From: Nemertoderma westbladi
Taxonomy: Eukaryota; Xenacoelomorpha; Nemertodermatida; Nemertodermatidae
Length of the DNA stretch: 64,000 nt
NCBI GenBank assembly: GCA_032718475.1
Contig: JAUCBJ010007359.1
Location: 1-64,000, forward strand
Direction: 5' to 3'
The first letter of the stretch is position 1. Every line of letters starts with the position of its first letter. Both the position numbers and the translations under genes were made by a program. Under the pieces are notes generated by a model. That model was given only the letters and a program-made list of their open reading frames with translations, had not been told where the DNA came from and searched no databases. Positions 1 through 11,519 of this stretch are shown here, in pieces.

Positions 1-386
1 GGTAGCTATCATAAAGAACATATCTACTAATGTTCTAGAACTTTCACCAATAACAAAAAAATTTAAAAACTCTAAAAAAGGATTGGTGAAGAATGGCTGG
101 GGTGTCGACAGGGCGAAGTAGGGACCGTATTGCTTAACCCCTTAGAGCCTATGACGTCCAGTGCATGTCACCATGGACAACACTAAGACATGCAGTGGAC
201 GTCATGCTGCAATACATGTTTTATTGGAAGGCTCTTGGTCTAGGTATACTGGTGGATAGTATTAAAGACATTTAGTGCTCTTCATGGCAAAAAATCCATT
301 CTGTACTGTAGATAGGATAGGCTTTATTGTAGACTGTATTATCAATGTTAGGTATATGGCGTAATGCCAACCACAGTACAGTAGTA
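1..386. other. Non-coding stretch, no gene seen
   Basis: I see no convincing coding sequence here. A short hairpin at 151-205 is listed separately. It follows a TTAACCCCTTAG word at 135-146 that resembles a piggyBac-type end, but no partner end was found. Confidence 0.5.
151..205. repeat. Imperfect hairpin, 19-bp arms
   Basis: Arms 151-169 and 187-205 are reverse complements with one mismatch, separated by 17 bases. The arms carry ATGACGTCCA and TGGACGTCAT. It starts about 12 bases after a TTAACCCCTTAG word, so it could be the subterminal hairpin of a lost transposon end. That link is inference. Confidence 0.5.
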
Positions 387-933
387 CAGACTGACAGTAA
401 GACCGACAGACAGACAGACTGGATTTATGTAAACGTGTAAACTGACATCAGAAATGAAATCAGCAACCCTTAACACCCCCATAGCGGGAATGTTGGTTAG
501 TTAGTATACTTTCTTAAGTTTTGACAGACTGACTGACAGAAAGACCGACAGACCAACAGCCAGACAGACTAGATTTATTAAACGTGAAAACTGACATCTG
601 AAATGAAATCAGCACCCATTAAAACCCCCATAACGAGAATGTTAGTTAGTTTGTATTCTTTTTAAAGTTTTGACAGACTGACTGACTGACAGAAAGACCG
701 ACAGTCCGACAAACTAGATTAATGTAAACCTGAAAACTGACATCAGAAATGAAATCAGCACCCCTTAAAACCCCCATAGCGAGAATGTTAGTTAATTTGA
801 ATTATTTTTTATGTTTTGACAGACTGACTAACAGAATTACCGACAGACAGACAGACTAGATTTATGTAAACGTGAAAACTGACATCAGAAATGTAATCAG
901 CACCCCTTAAAACCCCCACAGCGAGAATGTTAG
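387..933 (+). repeat. Tandem array of a ~146-bp dispersed repeat, four units
   Basis: Four direct units start near 387, 523, 672 and 818. Each has a GACA/GACC-rich head (gacagactgactgacagaaa), then a conserved body containing aaactgacatcagaaatgaa, then an aaaacccccatagcgagaat tail. The same module recurs in the inverted-repeat element at 23938-25668 and once near 42530-42680, so it is a family-wide building block rather than a local expansion. Confidence 0.8.
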
Positions 934-1956
934 CGACACGTTTTAATTATTAACCATATTTCGTAAGATATATTTCATCATCGTGTCTGCACGGTATTTC
1001 ACATAGCGCCCCATTTGGTGATCTCCAGTGAATGTTTGGATTTGACCTGACCAAATTGGTTTACTACGGAAGATCCGCAGTGGGCACACGTGAGCGGGTG
1101 TGGGCCACTCGGACTAGGACTTTGTAATTATTTTGCAAATATTGGGACCATGCATTTTCTAACTTACAGGTTTCGTTGCATTGCTTGGATCAAACTTATC
1201 CTGTATTCTATAATGAGTGGTATTTTACTCTCCGACATCGGTAGAGGTGAAGAGGTGTGTTGTTGGTCTGCCTCTGCGTCATTGGGGCGGGGGGGGGGGG
1301 GGGGGGGGGGTGTGTGTTGGGGCAAGTGTCAGATTCATCTATTCGTGTTGATGGTTGGTGAGGATTCTACTTCTGGCTAGGTCTGGCCTAGAGTAGAAGC
1401 AGTTCCGCGGCAATAATAATATTGCTCCATTGCTCCTCAAAAGAGGGCCCTTACTGCATCAGGGACGCGTTTTTCGACAGAGCCCCGTCAGCTGAAACAG
1501 CCAGTGCCGCTAGTCGGTGGGGTTGACTTGTTGACGAGAGGCTATTATGAGGCGCAATGGGATACGCATTGCGTATCTCCTTCTGTCAACCAATACTGGC
1601 CTAAGATATATTTTTCAACATTTATTTATTAATAATGCAATAACTGAATAACCAGATAACGGAAAGACAAATCGAATTGAAACTTTTAATTACTAATAAT
1701 AATTGTGGTGAGAGGTGATTGGAAATCAAGCATATATGTTATGTTATGGTAGGCACAGGCAAATGAATTGATGTCTGTTGAGATGTATTGAAGGAGCACT
1801 ATTCCTTCTACTAGACTACTACAGGTTAGGCCATGTCCTTGTGTGCTAGCCTAGGCACTGGCTTGGTCAATGACTTTAGCTTTAGCTGCCATTTTAGTAA
1901 TGTACAACTTCAAGAAATATTATTGGGCACGGCTGCCCTTGTTCGTGCCTTGTTGT
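934..1956. other. Non-coding stretch with poly-G run
   Basis: No supported gene. A run of 22 G occupies 1289-1310. The open frame spanning it (1090-1380) has a poly-glycine segment created by the run and no recognisable domain, so it is not called. Confidence 0.5.
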
Positions 1957-2058
1957 CACACACACACATACACACACAGAGACTTTTGAAAAACGGCCAT
2001 AGTATAATTACAGTATATCAGTTCGCTGATGGCTCGCCATTCGTGTCTCGCCCCACAC
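1957..2058 (+). repeat. CA-headed dispersed repeat, copy A
   Basis: A (CA)n head is followed by acttttgaaaaacggccata, then atcagttcgctgatggctcg and gtgtctcgccccaca. The whole ~100-bp block recurs at 3601-3701, and the head plus acttttgaaaaacggcca recurs near 22453-22490. The same order of simple repeat plus unique block in three places suggests one interspersed family. Confidence 0.7.
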
Positions 2059-2448
2059 AAAATACGCATTCACGCAAACAAACAAGTAAAATTAGCCTCG
2101 AGATAGCGATAGTTTATGTGCTCGGGAAGAGAGCTTTCGATCATTTGCTCAGATTGGTGCTCGTGTGTCGGAGCGTATAGCTTGGACAGACTCACAGACT
2201 CATAGACTCACAGACAGACAATGCATATTTATATATAACACTAGAAACCTTCTAGTTCACAAGCTTCTATACAGTAAATCAATCAATGGACAATATCAAA
2301 CATAAATAAATTAATTAATTAACTTAACAAAACTTTACATAAGTGAGCATTCTCTCAAACAAACAGACTGATGCCGCTTTAGTTGCAGCTACATACAATA
2401 ATAAACATAAGGCTTTATGTTGTAATAGATAAATAATAAAATGGGAAA

Positions 2449-2925
2449 AGGTTTAAACTGTGTGATATTTTCCCCTTAGTGGAAAACTGTATAACTGCAG
2501 AGTAGTGGTCAGCGTCCTCGCAAACAACCTGTAGTGCAGTAGGTCACTGCAGCAACTCTATCGTATTAAAATGGAAGGTTGTAATTTCAGACATTTCGCC
2601 CCCTAGTGACAGACTGCCTGCCAAGTGCCAAGTATCAGCAAAAAAGCATTCATAAACAACAAAATTGTAGGTTTCCTCATTCAGACATTTCATCCCCTAA
2701 TAGCGGCAGACTGGGGAACTGTAGATTGGTCATCATCGTCTCCCCAAGCCCAAATACACACCCTTACGGTGTAGTATACTCTGCTTGGTATCAGCAAAAA
2801 AAAACATTATAAACATATTGTGTAAAGGACCTAAGTATCAGCTAAAAATCATTATTAATAACAAAATAGGATAAGATTTTCACTTTCAGACATTTCGCCT
2901 CCTAGTGGCAGACTGAAGAACCGCA
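2449..2925 (+). repeat. Diverged repeat modules around cagacatttcgccccctagt
   Basis: Related blocks occur near 2588, 2684 and 2886, each with cagacattt(c)g/atcccctaa/gtg followed by a gcagactg word. They are linked by repeated aagtatcagcaaaaa words. A weaker version lies at 2465-2500. No coding content is seen; the origin is unknown. Confidence 0.5.
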
Positions 2926-3600
2926 AACTGGTCGGCGTCCTCCCAACACGCAGCTGTGGTCTGGTAGAATTTATTCTGCAAAGTGTCAGCAGAGTGGTTA
3001 CGATGATGCTGTTATAATTTCCTGCTTGCTGATCAGTAATTTCTCCGATAACAAAACAACTGTAGAATAATGCAATTTTACCTCAAAGACGCATTCATGC
3101 AAGTATCAAGTAAATGTGTAAAATAATCAGCCTCGAGATAGCCTTTACAATTCATGTTCACGGGCTCAGGATGGTCTGCATCATATAGATGAACGCACAT
3201 GATAGAGTCAAGATCCAACTTGTAGGATGACGGACTGACGACCTGCTAGGCCTACCTCGCTAGCACCCATCCGGTACATTGCAAAATTGAATAATTGAAT
3301 CATTTTGTGTTTATGATTATAAACAATATGTGAACTGAAAAAAGCTAATCTAAGATTCACTGCTGGTTCTTACCAATGTAAGTCAAGAACCAATCACAGC
3401 ACAGTAGATCCTCTCCGCTCTCCTGCTGGGTCCTATTTATTGAGATTACTACTTAACCAACCCAGCCTGCTGCAGGCCACCTATGATTGGTCTGCAAGTA
3501 GCTAGCTGCCTTGCTAACCGATGTATCATTCGCTCAGATTGGTGCTCTTTAGCTGAATATATTAATTTAGATTATGGCTTCCGACATTTATGGCTACCGA
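2926..3600. other. Non-coding stretch
   Basis: No gene, RNA or repeat boundary was recognised here. Confidence 0.4.
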
Positions 3601-3701
3601 CACACACACATGTCACACACACACACACAGACTTTTGAAAAACGGCCATAGTATAATTATATCAGTTCGCTGATGGCTCGCCATACGTGTCTCGCCCCAC
3701 A
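3601..3701 (+). repeat. CA-headed dispersed repeat, copy B
   Basis: Second copy of the block at 1957-2058, in the same orientation and with the same (CA)n head. It differs by a few substitutions and a small gap in the agtatatcag segment. Confidence 0.7.
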
Positions 3702-3839
3702 ATAGTCCTACAGTAAGTTATTAGTTTATTAATTATTTACTATTTATACTGTAATTACGTTATACTGTATATTAAATTGTTCTGTACATTACATCTTTAT
3801 CGTTGAGTCGGGCATTGTCACGCTCTCGGTAAAGTTGTA

Positions 3840-4062
3840 CATGTACATAGTGTAATTACGTTTTATATTGGTCTTAGGATTAGCGTAGTGTAATATTGTA
3901 TCCTTGTAACATAAAGGACCCCCTTGGAAATAAGCTGCAAAGCTTTAGGGGTAATCCTATATGTTATGTTGGACAATACCTTTATACCGGTACATTGTTT
4001 GGTGTATTTGTTATTGTTTTTACATAATGTATAAATAAATCTATCAGTATCTATCTATCATT
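3840..4062 (+). mobile_element. 3' end of a non-LTR retrotransposon (CR1/L2-like tail)
   Basis: The stretch contains ggacccccttggaaataagc, then a gtaatcc word, then ends in aataaatctatcagtatctatc. A block of this kind followed by a short simple-repeat tail is the usual 3' end of CR1/L2-type retrotransposons. No reverse transcriptase coding sequence remains, so the copy is strongly 5'-truncated. The family assignment is by resemblance only. Confidence 0.5.
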
Positions 4063-4275
4063 TTTCCAAAGGTGCCTATTAATTGACTTAATATTTTCCC
4101 AGAGGTGCCTATTAATCAGTGGAGGAGATATGTATTTGGGAGCGGGGGGTACATAAAGAGTATGAACTTTTTTAATTACTTTAATTTATTTATTTACTAA
4201 AATAACCTTTGTGGGGCGAGCCACAAAGTAAGCGAGTATGAGTGTGCGTATGTTATATGACAAACAAAAACCTTA

Positions 4276-4836
4276 AATCAGTTTCCAAAAACATTCGTTC
4301 GAATTTCAGTCTGTTTCGTAAAAATACATATAAGTTTTTCAATGTCACAATAATCTAAAACGTTTTTGTGCACATGACATACAGTTAAGTAGTTTTAGAG
4401 TTTCTGAGCCATCGTAGATCTCAACCAAGTTTTCAATCGGCGTAGGATGGAAAAGCTCCGCTCACATTCGCATGAAGATAAGGGCAAACCAGTCACAGTC
4501 TTAGTAACTGAAATAGGGAAATAGGTTTTTCACGTCTGCTGACATTGCTTTATCAGATGACACAGCCTTACTTAGGGAACTGGATTTGGTAGAGCGATTG
4601 AACATTTTCAATTCAAGTTCAATAAGGCTGTCACCACTCAGTTCTGGATATTGACTAACAATCTCACGGTTAACTGTCCCAGTTGTTAAACATTTCTCTA
4701 ACTCGATGTAATTTTTGATACTACTATTGTCCGGAGAAAATCTGTCACGTAAGTCAGAGAGTATGTTATTAGAGCCTGATATTGAATCACAGGACTTGAA
4801 TGAAGCCTCAGCTGATTGACTGATTGAGCTGAACAT
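4276..4836 (-). pseudogene. hAT-family transposase C-terminal remnant
   Basis: The open frame 4501-4836 (111 codons) and the sequence just downstream on the minus strand together resemble the C-terminal end of hAT transposases of the ZMYM1/TTF-zinc-finger type. The dimerisation region shows as SCECERSFSILRRLKTWLRS (about 4396-4460), an essentially canonical signature. The upstream frame ends early at 4501 and the signature continues in another frame, so there is a frameshift near 4515. A further in-frame TAA lies near 4392, after which matching sequence runs to about 4276. The RNase-H-fold catalytic part and the zinc finger are missing. It is a dead fragment. Confidence 0.75.
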
Positions 4837-5887
4837 TATACTTTTTACTAGAATAATTATTATATTATTTGGTTTAATAGAAATTAATAAATTATTAATA
4901 AAGATTATATTATAAAAAATATTTTATAAAAAAACTGCCAAATTCGCGAAAAACCTCCGGTGAATCTCGTGACAAAATGAACAGAAATTAATTCGAGAAA
5001 CTGACAGTTTTCTCTCTTAAATTAACTGGCATTTGTAATATCCTTTGATTCAGGGCATGTTTTATGAAATTTATACCGGTGGGCCAAATTTAAAAAAGGG
5101 CCCTTTTATATACCGAAATTTTATTTAGAAATTAAAATAGCCAATTAAACAATTAAAAATAGGTTAATTAATTAATTAAAATAGTAAAAGATATTAGCTG
5201 CAAAGATATACAATTATAATGAATATTATTAACAACACAATTACGATACTAAACTAAACTATACTAAACTATTGAGTAATACGCCCATAACGCAAACCAC
5301 GGACAAATAACACTATATTGCAGTACGCCATTGTGTTTTCAATATTGGAGGGAATCCATTCCTATTGTATACCGTATACCCAACTAAGGGCCCTCATATT
5401 TTGTTTCACTGGCAAAGTTACAGTAGGCCTATGTTAGCATTGGATGGATGCCCTGCCCACTCATGGGGCTTCCCAAATCCACAGCCGGCTACGTCATTGG
5501 CAGACAACCAATAGAAACAACTAACATTCACTTTAAAATGTTTCTACTTGTTTCTACCACTCTATTAGCTGACTGATTCACCCCATGTTAAATAAATATT
5601 TGTTCTGGAATTAATATTTACAATTTTTCCAAATAAAGTAATTATCTAAATGTGGTTAGAATGTCTTTAAAATCATTATTTAAAAAAATTAAGGTCTTGA
5701 ATTTTTGGAAGCCCCATGTTATAATGTGGCCCCGAGGCCGAGGCCGAGGCCTGATGGCCTTGTTAGCCTAGGCGGTAATCATGCCCTGCTCACAATGAGG
5801 CTATGATCTTCCCACCCCCCCCCCCCCCCCCCCCCAAGTTTTTCGCCTCTGATATTAATTGACTTCATATTAGTCCAGAGGTGCATA
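4837..5887. other. AT-rich non-coding stretch with poly-C run
   Basis: No gene is supported. There are many short A/T tracts and a C run at 5815-5835 shortly before the piggyBac-like element. Confidence 0.4.
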
Positions 5888-7474
5888 TTAACCCTATTAG
5901 TACCGGGCTATAAAATGTTGTACAAATACCGGGAGGGGGTCATATTGACCCCCCCCCCCCCCCCCCCCCCCCCCCCTCTAAATTCTACAAATATTTACGA
6001 AAACGTCTGATTTTTTGTTTGTACGTAGGTATCACTTGTCTGGATCCGACCGAAAAAAGAAATTTTCGAAAAAATGTACTGGGGTGGTTATATTGCAGCA
6101 CCAAAATTACAAGTAGTGCACAATTTTCACAAAATTTGAAAGTTACATTTTCGGCTAATTATTTTTCAATACAGGTTTTTTGGGGTGCAAAATACATTGG
6201 AAAATATTTAAAAATGATATGATTACTATAAATGGCTGTTTAGTCCTCTCTGCGTAGGAGAAAAATGAAAAAAACAAGTAACCAGCACTTTTCAGTTAGA
6301 ACACAAAATTTTTAATTCACTTATACGATGCTATAAATTCACATTTTCAGGTTTTCGAGGGCGCTGATTCTAATGGAATACATTTCTAATATTCCAGATC
6401 ATTGCTACTTGTATTTTTCGGCGTAATTTAGCAAATTTTGGTGCTAGCACCAAATTTCGTACCCATCACCAAAAAGTACAAGTTTGCGATGTCCAGTGCT
6501 GTTTTTATTGATTCCATCGGATTCAGGACCCTCATAAACCCGTATAACGCAAGAAACAAGGTGATACACTCTACTTATCAATTTGCATATTTTCCACAAT
6601 TTGGTGCTGGCACAACAATTTTCACCCACCGGCGAAAAATACAAGTTTGAGAACTCTTATGAAATTTTTACTGATTCCATTGAATTCAGAACCACCACAA
6701 ACCCGTATAACGCAAGAAACAAGGTGACACAATCAATTGATATATTTGATGGTTTTCAAAATTTGGTGCTAGCACCACATTTTGCACCCACATCCAAAAA
6801 ATACAAGTTTGAGATGTCTAGTTCGATAATTATATTTTCCAATTGAATTCAGAACAGCCATAAACCTCTAAAACGCAAGAAATAAATTGTCACAAGCAAT
6901 TTTATATATTGAATGGATTTTCAAAATTTCGTGCTAGCACCAAAATTAGCACACAGCACCGAAAAATACAAGTTTGATACGCTTGGTTCAACTCGTATAT
7001 ATTTCATCGAATCCAGAACCTCAAAAAACCCCAATTGCGTAAAAAACAAGTTTCAAACAATCAATTTACAAAATTGACTTATTTCAAAATTTGGTGCTGG
7101 CACCAAAATTTGGCACCCATCGAAAAAAACAGGTTTGAAATTTCTAAATCAATTTATATGAATTCCATCCAATTTCTAACACCAAAAAACCGGTGTAAAT
7201 CAAAAATAGAGATGTTACAATTCATATATAATGAAATGTAATTTTCAAAAAACGTCTCAAAAAAAGTACCAATAGTAGGGTTAAAAAATGGTGCTATAAC
7301 TCGAAAAGTACCCAATATTTTTGAAAACGGTTTTCACTACCATGAAGACAATAGATTTTTAGGAAAAGTCATAAAATTTCAGATTCCCAACTGCGTTTGT
7401 TTCAGAATTATAATAAAAAAACCACGGGGAGGGGGGTCATATTGACCCCCCCCCCCCGGGTTTAATAGGGTTAA
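5888..7474 (+). mobile_element. Non-autonomous piggyBac-like element, copy 1 (complete)
   Basis: The element (5892-7470) is bounded by TTAA on both sides (5888-5891 and 7471-7474) and begins CCCTATTA and ends TAATAGGG. TTAA duplication with CCC...GGG ends is the hallmark of the piggyBac superfamily. Just inside each end is a near-palindromic GGGGGTCATATTGACCCC, expanded on the left into a run of 28 C (5949-5976). The interior holds about five tandem units of roughly 160 bp, each with the palindrome GGTGCTAGCACC or a close variant (near 6441, 6603, 6765, 6931, 7093). No transposase frame is present, so it would depend on an enzyme supplied elsewhere. Copies 2 and 3 lie at 16059-17618 and 37108-47461. 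Confidence 0.85.
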
Positions 7475-9180
7475 TTAATTTAATACGTTTCCAGAGGTGC
7501 CTATTAAGTGACAGGCAGAGGTTCCTGAAAAGAGAAAAATATGTATGGACTCAATCAGCCACCGTAAAATACAACTGGTGTAGAAGGTCGTTGCTACAGT
7601 ACCATCTACCAACTAATAAAAATACATGTAGCATGTAGGTATACTGTACCAGGCGCGTCGGAAAATAGAGGATAGCAAGGGTCAGTTCAAATAATACTGT
7701 AATATTATTGGAAAATATGAATATAATATAAATTATTGGCAAGTAATATGCACCAATGTCTCTAATACTGTAGTAGTTAAGCTGTTGCATGATGGCAGCG
7801 GTTCCTATCTAATTGGACATTGGGTTTGGGTTCACTCCTTGTGTAGCAAGTTATTATTGTATCACATAATGCGGTGGCAGTTGTTCTCAGATGGGGAGTG
7901 GGTTCCATGGGTTCAAAGGTTCTCTCATTATCTTAACAATTTTTAGGACGTTCGCTGCCAAAGTACCATAAAAAAAATGGAGAAATTATCCTTAAAAATG
8001 GTTCAATTTAAAGTTTAAAGGTTCATTAAAGTTTCCACAGTAACATTATTGTTAGTCAATTTACTTTTGACCGAGCAGGACATGATACTGTAATATGGGG
8101 TAGACCCTACCATCTGCAGGATAATTTTATTTGTAATCTTGAAATGCCATTAAGTTGGCTTGGAACGAACCTGCAATTGTAACTTTCACCTAAATCGCTT
8201 ACCGGACCGTTCTGACCCAGGATTTCCAACTGTACAGTATGTGCGTGCAATCCGTGTCCCAATGTGTCCGAGTGGATCAGTAGCGCCAGAACTGATTTCA
8301 CAATAATGTATGGCGGCGCAGGTTCAAATCCGAGTAAAAGCTGTAGAAATTTCGCATTGTTTGTGTCCCTATAGGCAAGAAAATTTAGGCGCTGTGTTTA
8401 CGCAAACCCAGCGGTATAATTGGGTATCTGAAATCTGATGGGAGAGTAAAGTGGCTACAGGCCATGATCGGATGATATGGCGCAACAGATATAATAGCCA
8501 TAATTGTTTCTGCCGGGCTATAAAGTCATACAATTATTATTATACAGTATACAAATACTGTAGCAATGTTATTCCGTATCATTCCGTTTCGATAGCATGC
8601 TGTTTCGAACAATGGCCAAGCACGGCGTAATTTCTATACCATGCTAAACGGGCGACGGACGGTACTCAAACAGGGAGTTAGGCAAACGAGATATTACATC
8701 AATAAATAGGATATGCGAGTTTACGCAAACTGGCCGTTACGCAAACAAGACTTAAAGCAATCAGGACGTTTTTGACAAACAACTTTAAATCTGGTGTAAT
8801 GTCTCGTTGTCATAGAGCCCAGTTTGCATAAAATGTCCTACCCACCTACACACAGCAGGCCCTAACAGTCTACAGTATGATACTCCATTTCAAGCACATA
8901 CGTACGAAGAGTGTGGAAAAAAATAAAGAAAAATTCGTAATGAGGAAAAGTGTAATGTCGCGTTTACGTAACGTCCTGTTTGCGTGGCGTCAGCTCGCCT
9001 GCTAAACAGTATGATTCTGTAGTATACCGCGTGATATATGGTTCCTTATCCCACATAGCTATTGTAGTCCGTACGGGTATGAGTCTAAAAATATATAAAT
9101 GTAATGGCATTATTTTGTTCTCAGGTAGAACGTTTTCTAGATAAATGACGTAACATGAATTGTGACGTCATAGTTAGTCT
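7475..9180. other. Non-coding stretch with scattered GTTTACGCAAAC words
   Basis: No gene is seen. Between about 8390 and 9000 the word TTTACGCAAAC or its relatives recurs (near 8396, 8675, 8711, 8732, 8950-8985), in both orientations. This may be a degenerate element with internal repeats, but no ends were found. Confidence 0.4.
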
Positions 9181-9182
9181 TA

Positions 9183-9378
9183 GGCCGCGTTCACACTACC
9201 GAGTCAAAGTCAAAGTCAAAAGAAAATAAATATAGCTAGCTAGCAATAATAAATAATAATAGATTATATAGGCCTAATATAATACATAATGGCGTTCTAG
9301 AAAAAAATAAATTTCTTGTTATTTTTTTTACATTTTGTCTTTTGACTTTGACTTTGACTCGGTAGTGTGAACGCGGCC
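9183..9378. mobile_element. Short MITE with ~43-bp terminal inverted repeats
   Basis: The 196-bp element starts GGCCGCGTTCACACTACCGA and ends with its reverse complement. The inverted repeat extends through three GTCAAA repeats on each side. A TA dinucleotide flanks each end (9181-9182 and 9379-9380), which would fit a Tc1/mariner-type target duplication. The centre is AT-rich and non-coding. Confidence 0.8.
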
Positions 9379-9689
9379 TAATAAAGGTTAACAATATATA
9401 CCATAAATTTAATTTATATCAAACGAACGTAATGGTAAAATGTAACGTATGTACGTAGTAAGTTTTTATCAATCGTTTGAAGGACTATTCTACTGTTGTA
9501 CTGGAAGTGTTTCTGATACCATTCGGTATCGAATTCCATACAAAAGGGGCGGCTACAGAGAATGCACGTCTACCGTAATTTTCAAGATTGTATCGTTGTG
9601 TTGAAAATAACATTGTATTACAGAACGAATTTCAGTTGGACAGTACAGAGATATTAATCGACTTATATACACCATGTCCTGGAATATAA

Positions 9690-10400
9690 CCTTAAAGAGA
9701 GGGCATGAAATTTGAAACAGAGATAGTTTCACCTCCCTCCTCCTTCCTGGGTGAGCCTAAATTATTATTTTTTTCTTTCTATCTTTAGCTACAAGTGTTT
9801 GAAAAATGTGTCTCCGGCGATATTTCACAGGTCACAGTGCAATCATTCTTCAACCTTATAGTGATGTGATGGTACCAATAGAAAGCTGCCCATGCAAGGA
9901 TTCCAAATATGTAAAAACATTTGAATTTGGTTGGGAAATAGCTGATAGATATGGGCATTCGAATGTTGCATGTATTTGGCTGCCCCTGCAGGCAATTTAT
10001 TATATTTAATAAAATGTACCATATTCTATAACATTTTGTTTATTCCAATGGGCAACAATGCAATACCTCTTTAAACATACTAATACGTAGCTATTCATAA
10101 ATAAACAAAATGTTCTTGAATATTGTATTTTTATTTAATAGAATAAAATAGCCTCATGCAGATGCAAAACCATGCTTTCGACGAAATTAAGATTATGTTA
10201 CATATTTGGAATCCCTAATTGGCCAGCTTTCCATCAGTAGGCTACCAACAAATCACGATAAGGTTGAAGAATAACTTTTTTAAACCCTTGTAGTTAAAGA
10301 TTGAAAACAAAAATAAATATTATGGCTCATCCACGGAAGAGGAGGGAGGTGGAACCACATCTACTGTATTTCAAATTTCATGTAATCTCATTAGGATTGG
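9690..10400. repeat. Long inverted repeat / fold-back element, ~330-bp arms
   Basis: Arm one (about 9695-10045) and arm two (about 10085-10395) are diverged reverse complements. They share tcacctccctcctc versus gaggagggaggtgg, attcttcaaccttat versus ataaggttgaagaat, and ggattccaaatatgta versus tacatatttggaatcc. The spacer is only about 40 bases. No transposase is present. The short open frame 9806-10009 lies in one arm and is not supported as a gene. The 310 bases before it (9379-9689) show nothing recognisable. Confidence 0.7.
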
Positions 10401-11519
10401 TAGAAAAATTTGGGGGGTGGTGCCCAGGTGCGTGATTAACGACACTATACTGTATTCCGGAACATTGTGTTTGTAGGTACCATTCCATCAAGACATTTAA
10501 AAAACATTAGGCCTAGAGCGCAATCTTAAAGTTAATTCTGTAAGGAACTTTTGTGAACATTGCAGAATAATCGAGCAGCACTGTTTTGTACGTACTGTAG
10601 TTTCCTAATACTCCGTTGTGGTAGACCATAATATAGTGCATTGTTGTAATCTATCTTGTTGGAAATAAACGCATGAACTAAGGAAAAACCGTTTAACCTT
10701 AGAAATATTTCTCAAGTGATAAAAGAAGTCTGCACAACTTTACTGATTTGTTTTTCGAGAGAAAGATGTTCGTGTCTCTAGCAAATGGACAGAAATTGAG
10801 GAGTTAATCTCAAGTTCTTATTTATTAATGTAATAAATAGTAATTCTTATCTGTGAATTTGATATTCACCTGAGAAATATAGCCGGACCACATGTTGTTG
10901 ATAAGTCGGTATAGCATTCCTAATGCATATGCTGCGCGGGGCATGCCAAATTGTGGATTTCATGGTGGCGGCAAAATATTTTTTCTTAAGCCAGCAGCAG
11001 AGCATCTCAATGTGCAACTTCAATGCAGAAGGTGGATTATAGCAGTAGTAGTACAGTATGCTTACTGGTGCTCATCAAATGAGGTAATTGTTAAATTTTT
11101 GTATAGAAGAATGCTACAAAGCTGACATGCTTTAATTAAATACATAAAGATTTCGTTGCAAAAATTATTGATAAATAAATATAATTACTGTATCTTACAG
11201 TACTAAAAAAAATGTGTAGCGCCTCGCGAATTACGAATCTAAATCCCGGGACATGGTGTAATTGCAGTGTGGGAACGTGTTTGGAAATATTCTAAAATCC
11301 ATAAAACTGGGATGACATATGCATTAGACTGACTATATACTGTATAATATATATGTAACCTAACTTTTGGAAATTTTACATTTTTATAGGCCTACTGCAT
11401 TTAGGCCTACAAATATTAAACTTTTGATAATTTTTATATGACTTTTGCAAAAGGAATTGGTGCTACACGTTACATTCGCTTCCATATCATGGGCGATATG
11501 ATTAAAGATTACGATGTTG
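10401..11519. other. Non-coding stretch, 3' side of the sulfotransferase gene
   Basis: No gene is supported. On the minus strand an ATTAAA hexamer (plus-strand 11131-11136) lies about 385 bases beyond the sulfotransferase stop and is a possible polyadenylation signal. No closer AATAAA was noticed. Confidence 0.4.

Noticed and set aside
1090-1380. 96-codon plus-strand frame
   Set aside because: It spans a 22-G run giving poly-glycine and has no domain or coding bias.
6438-7241. Overlapping short frames in the piggyBac-like element
   Set aside because: The same peptide-like runs recur in copy 2 on the other strand because of the internal tandem units. None resembles a transposase.
9806-10009. 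67-codon plus-strand frame
   Set aside because: It is in one arm of a fold-back repeat and is not preserved in the other arm.
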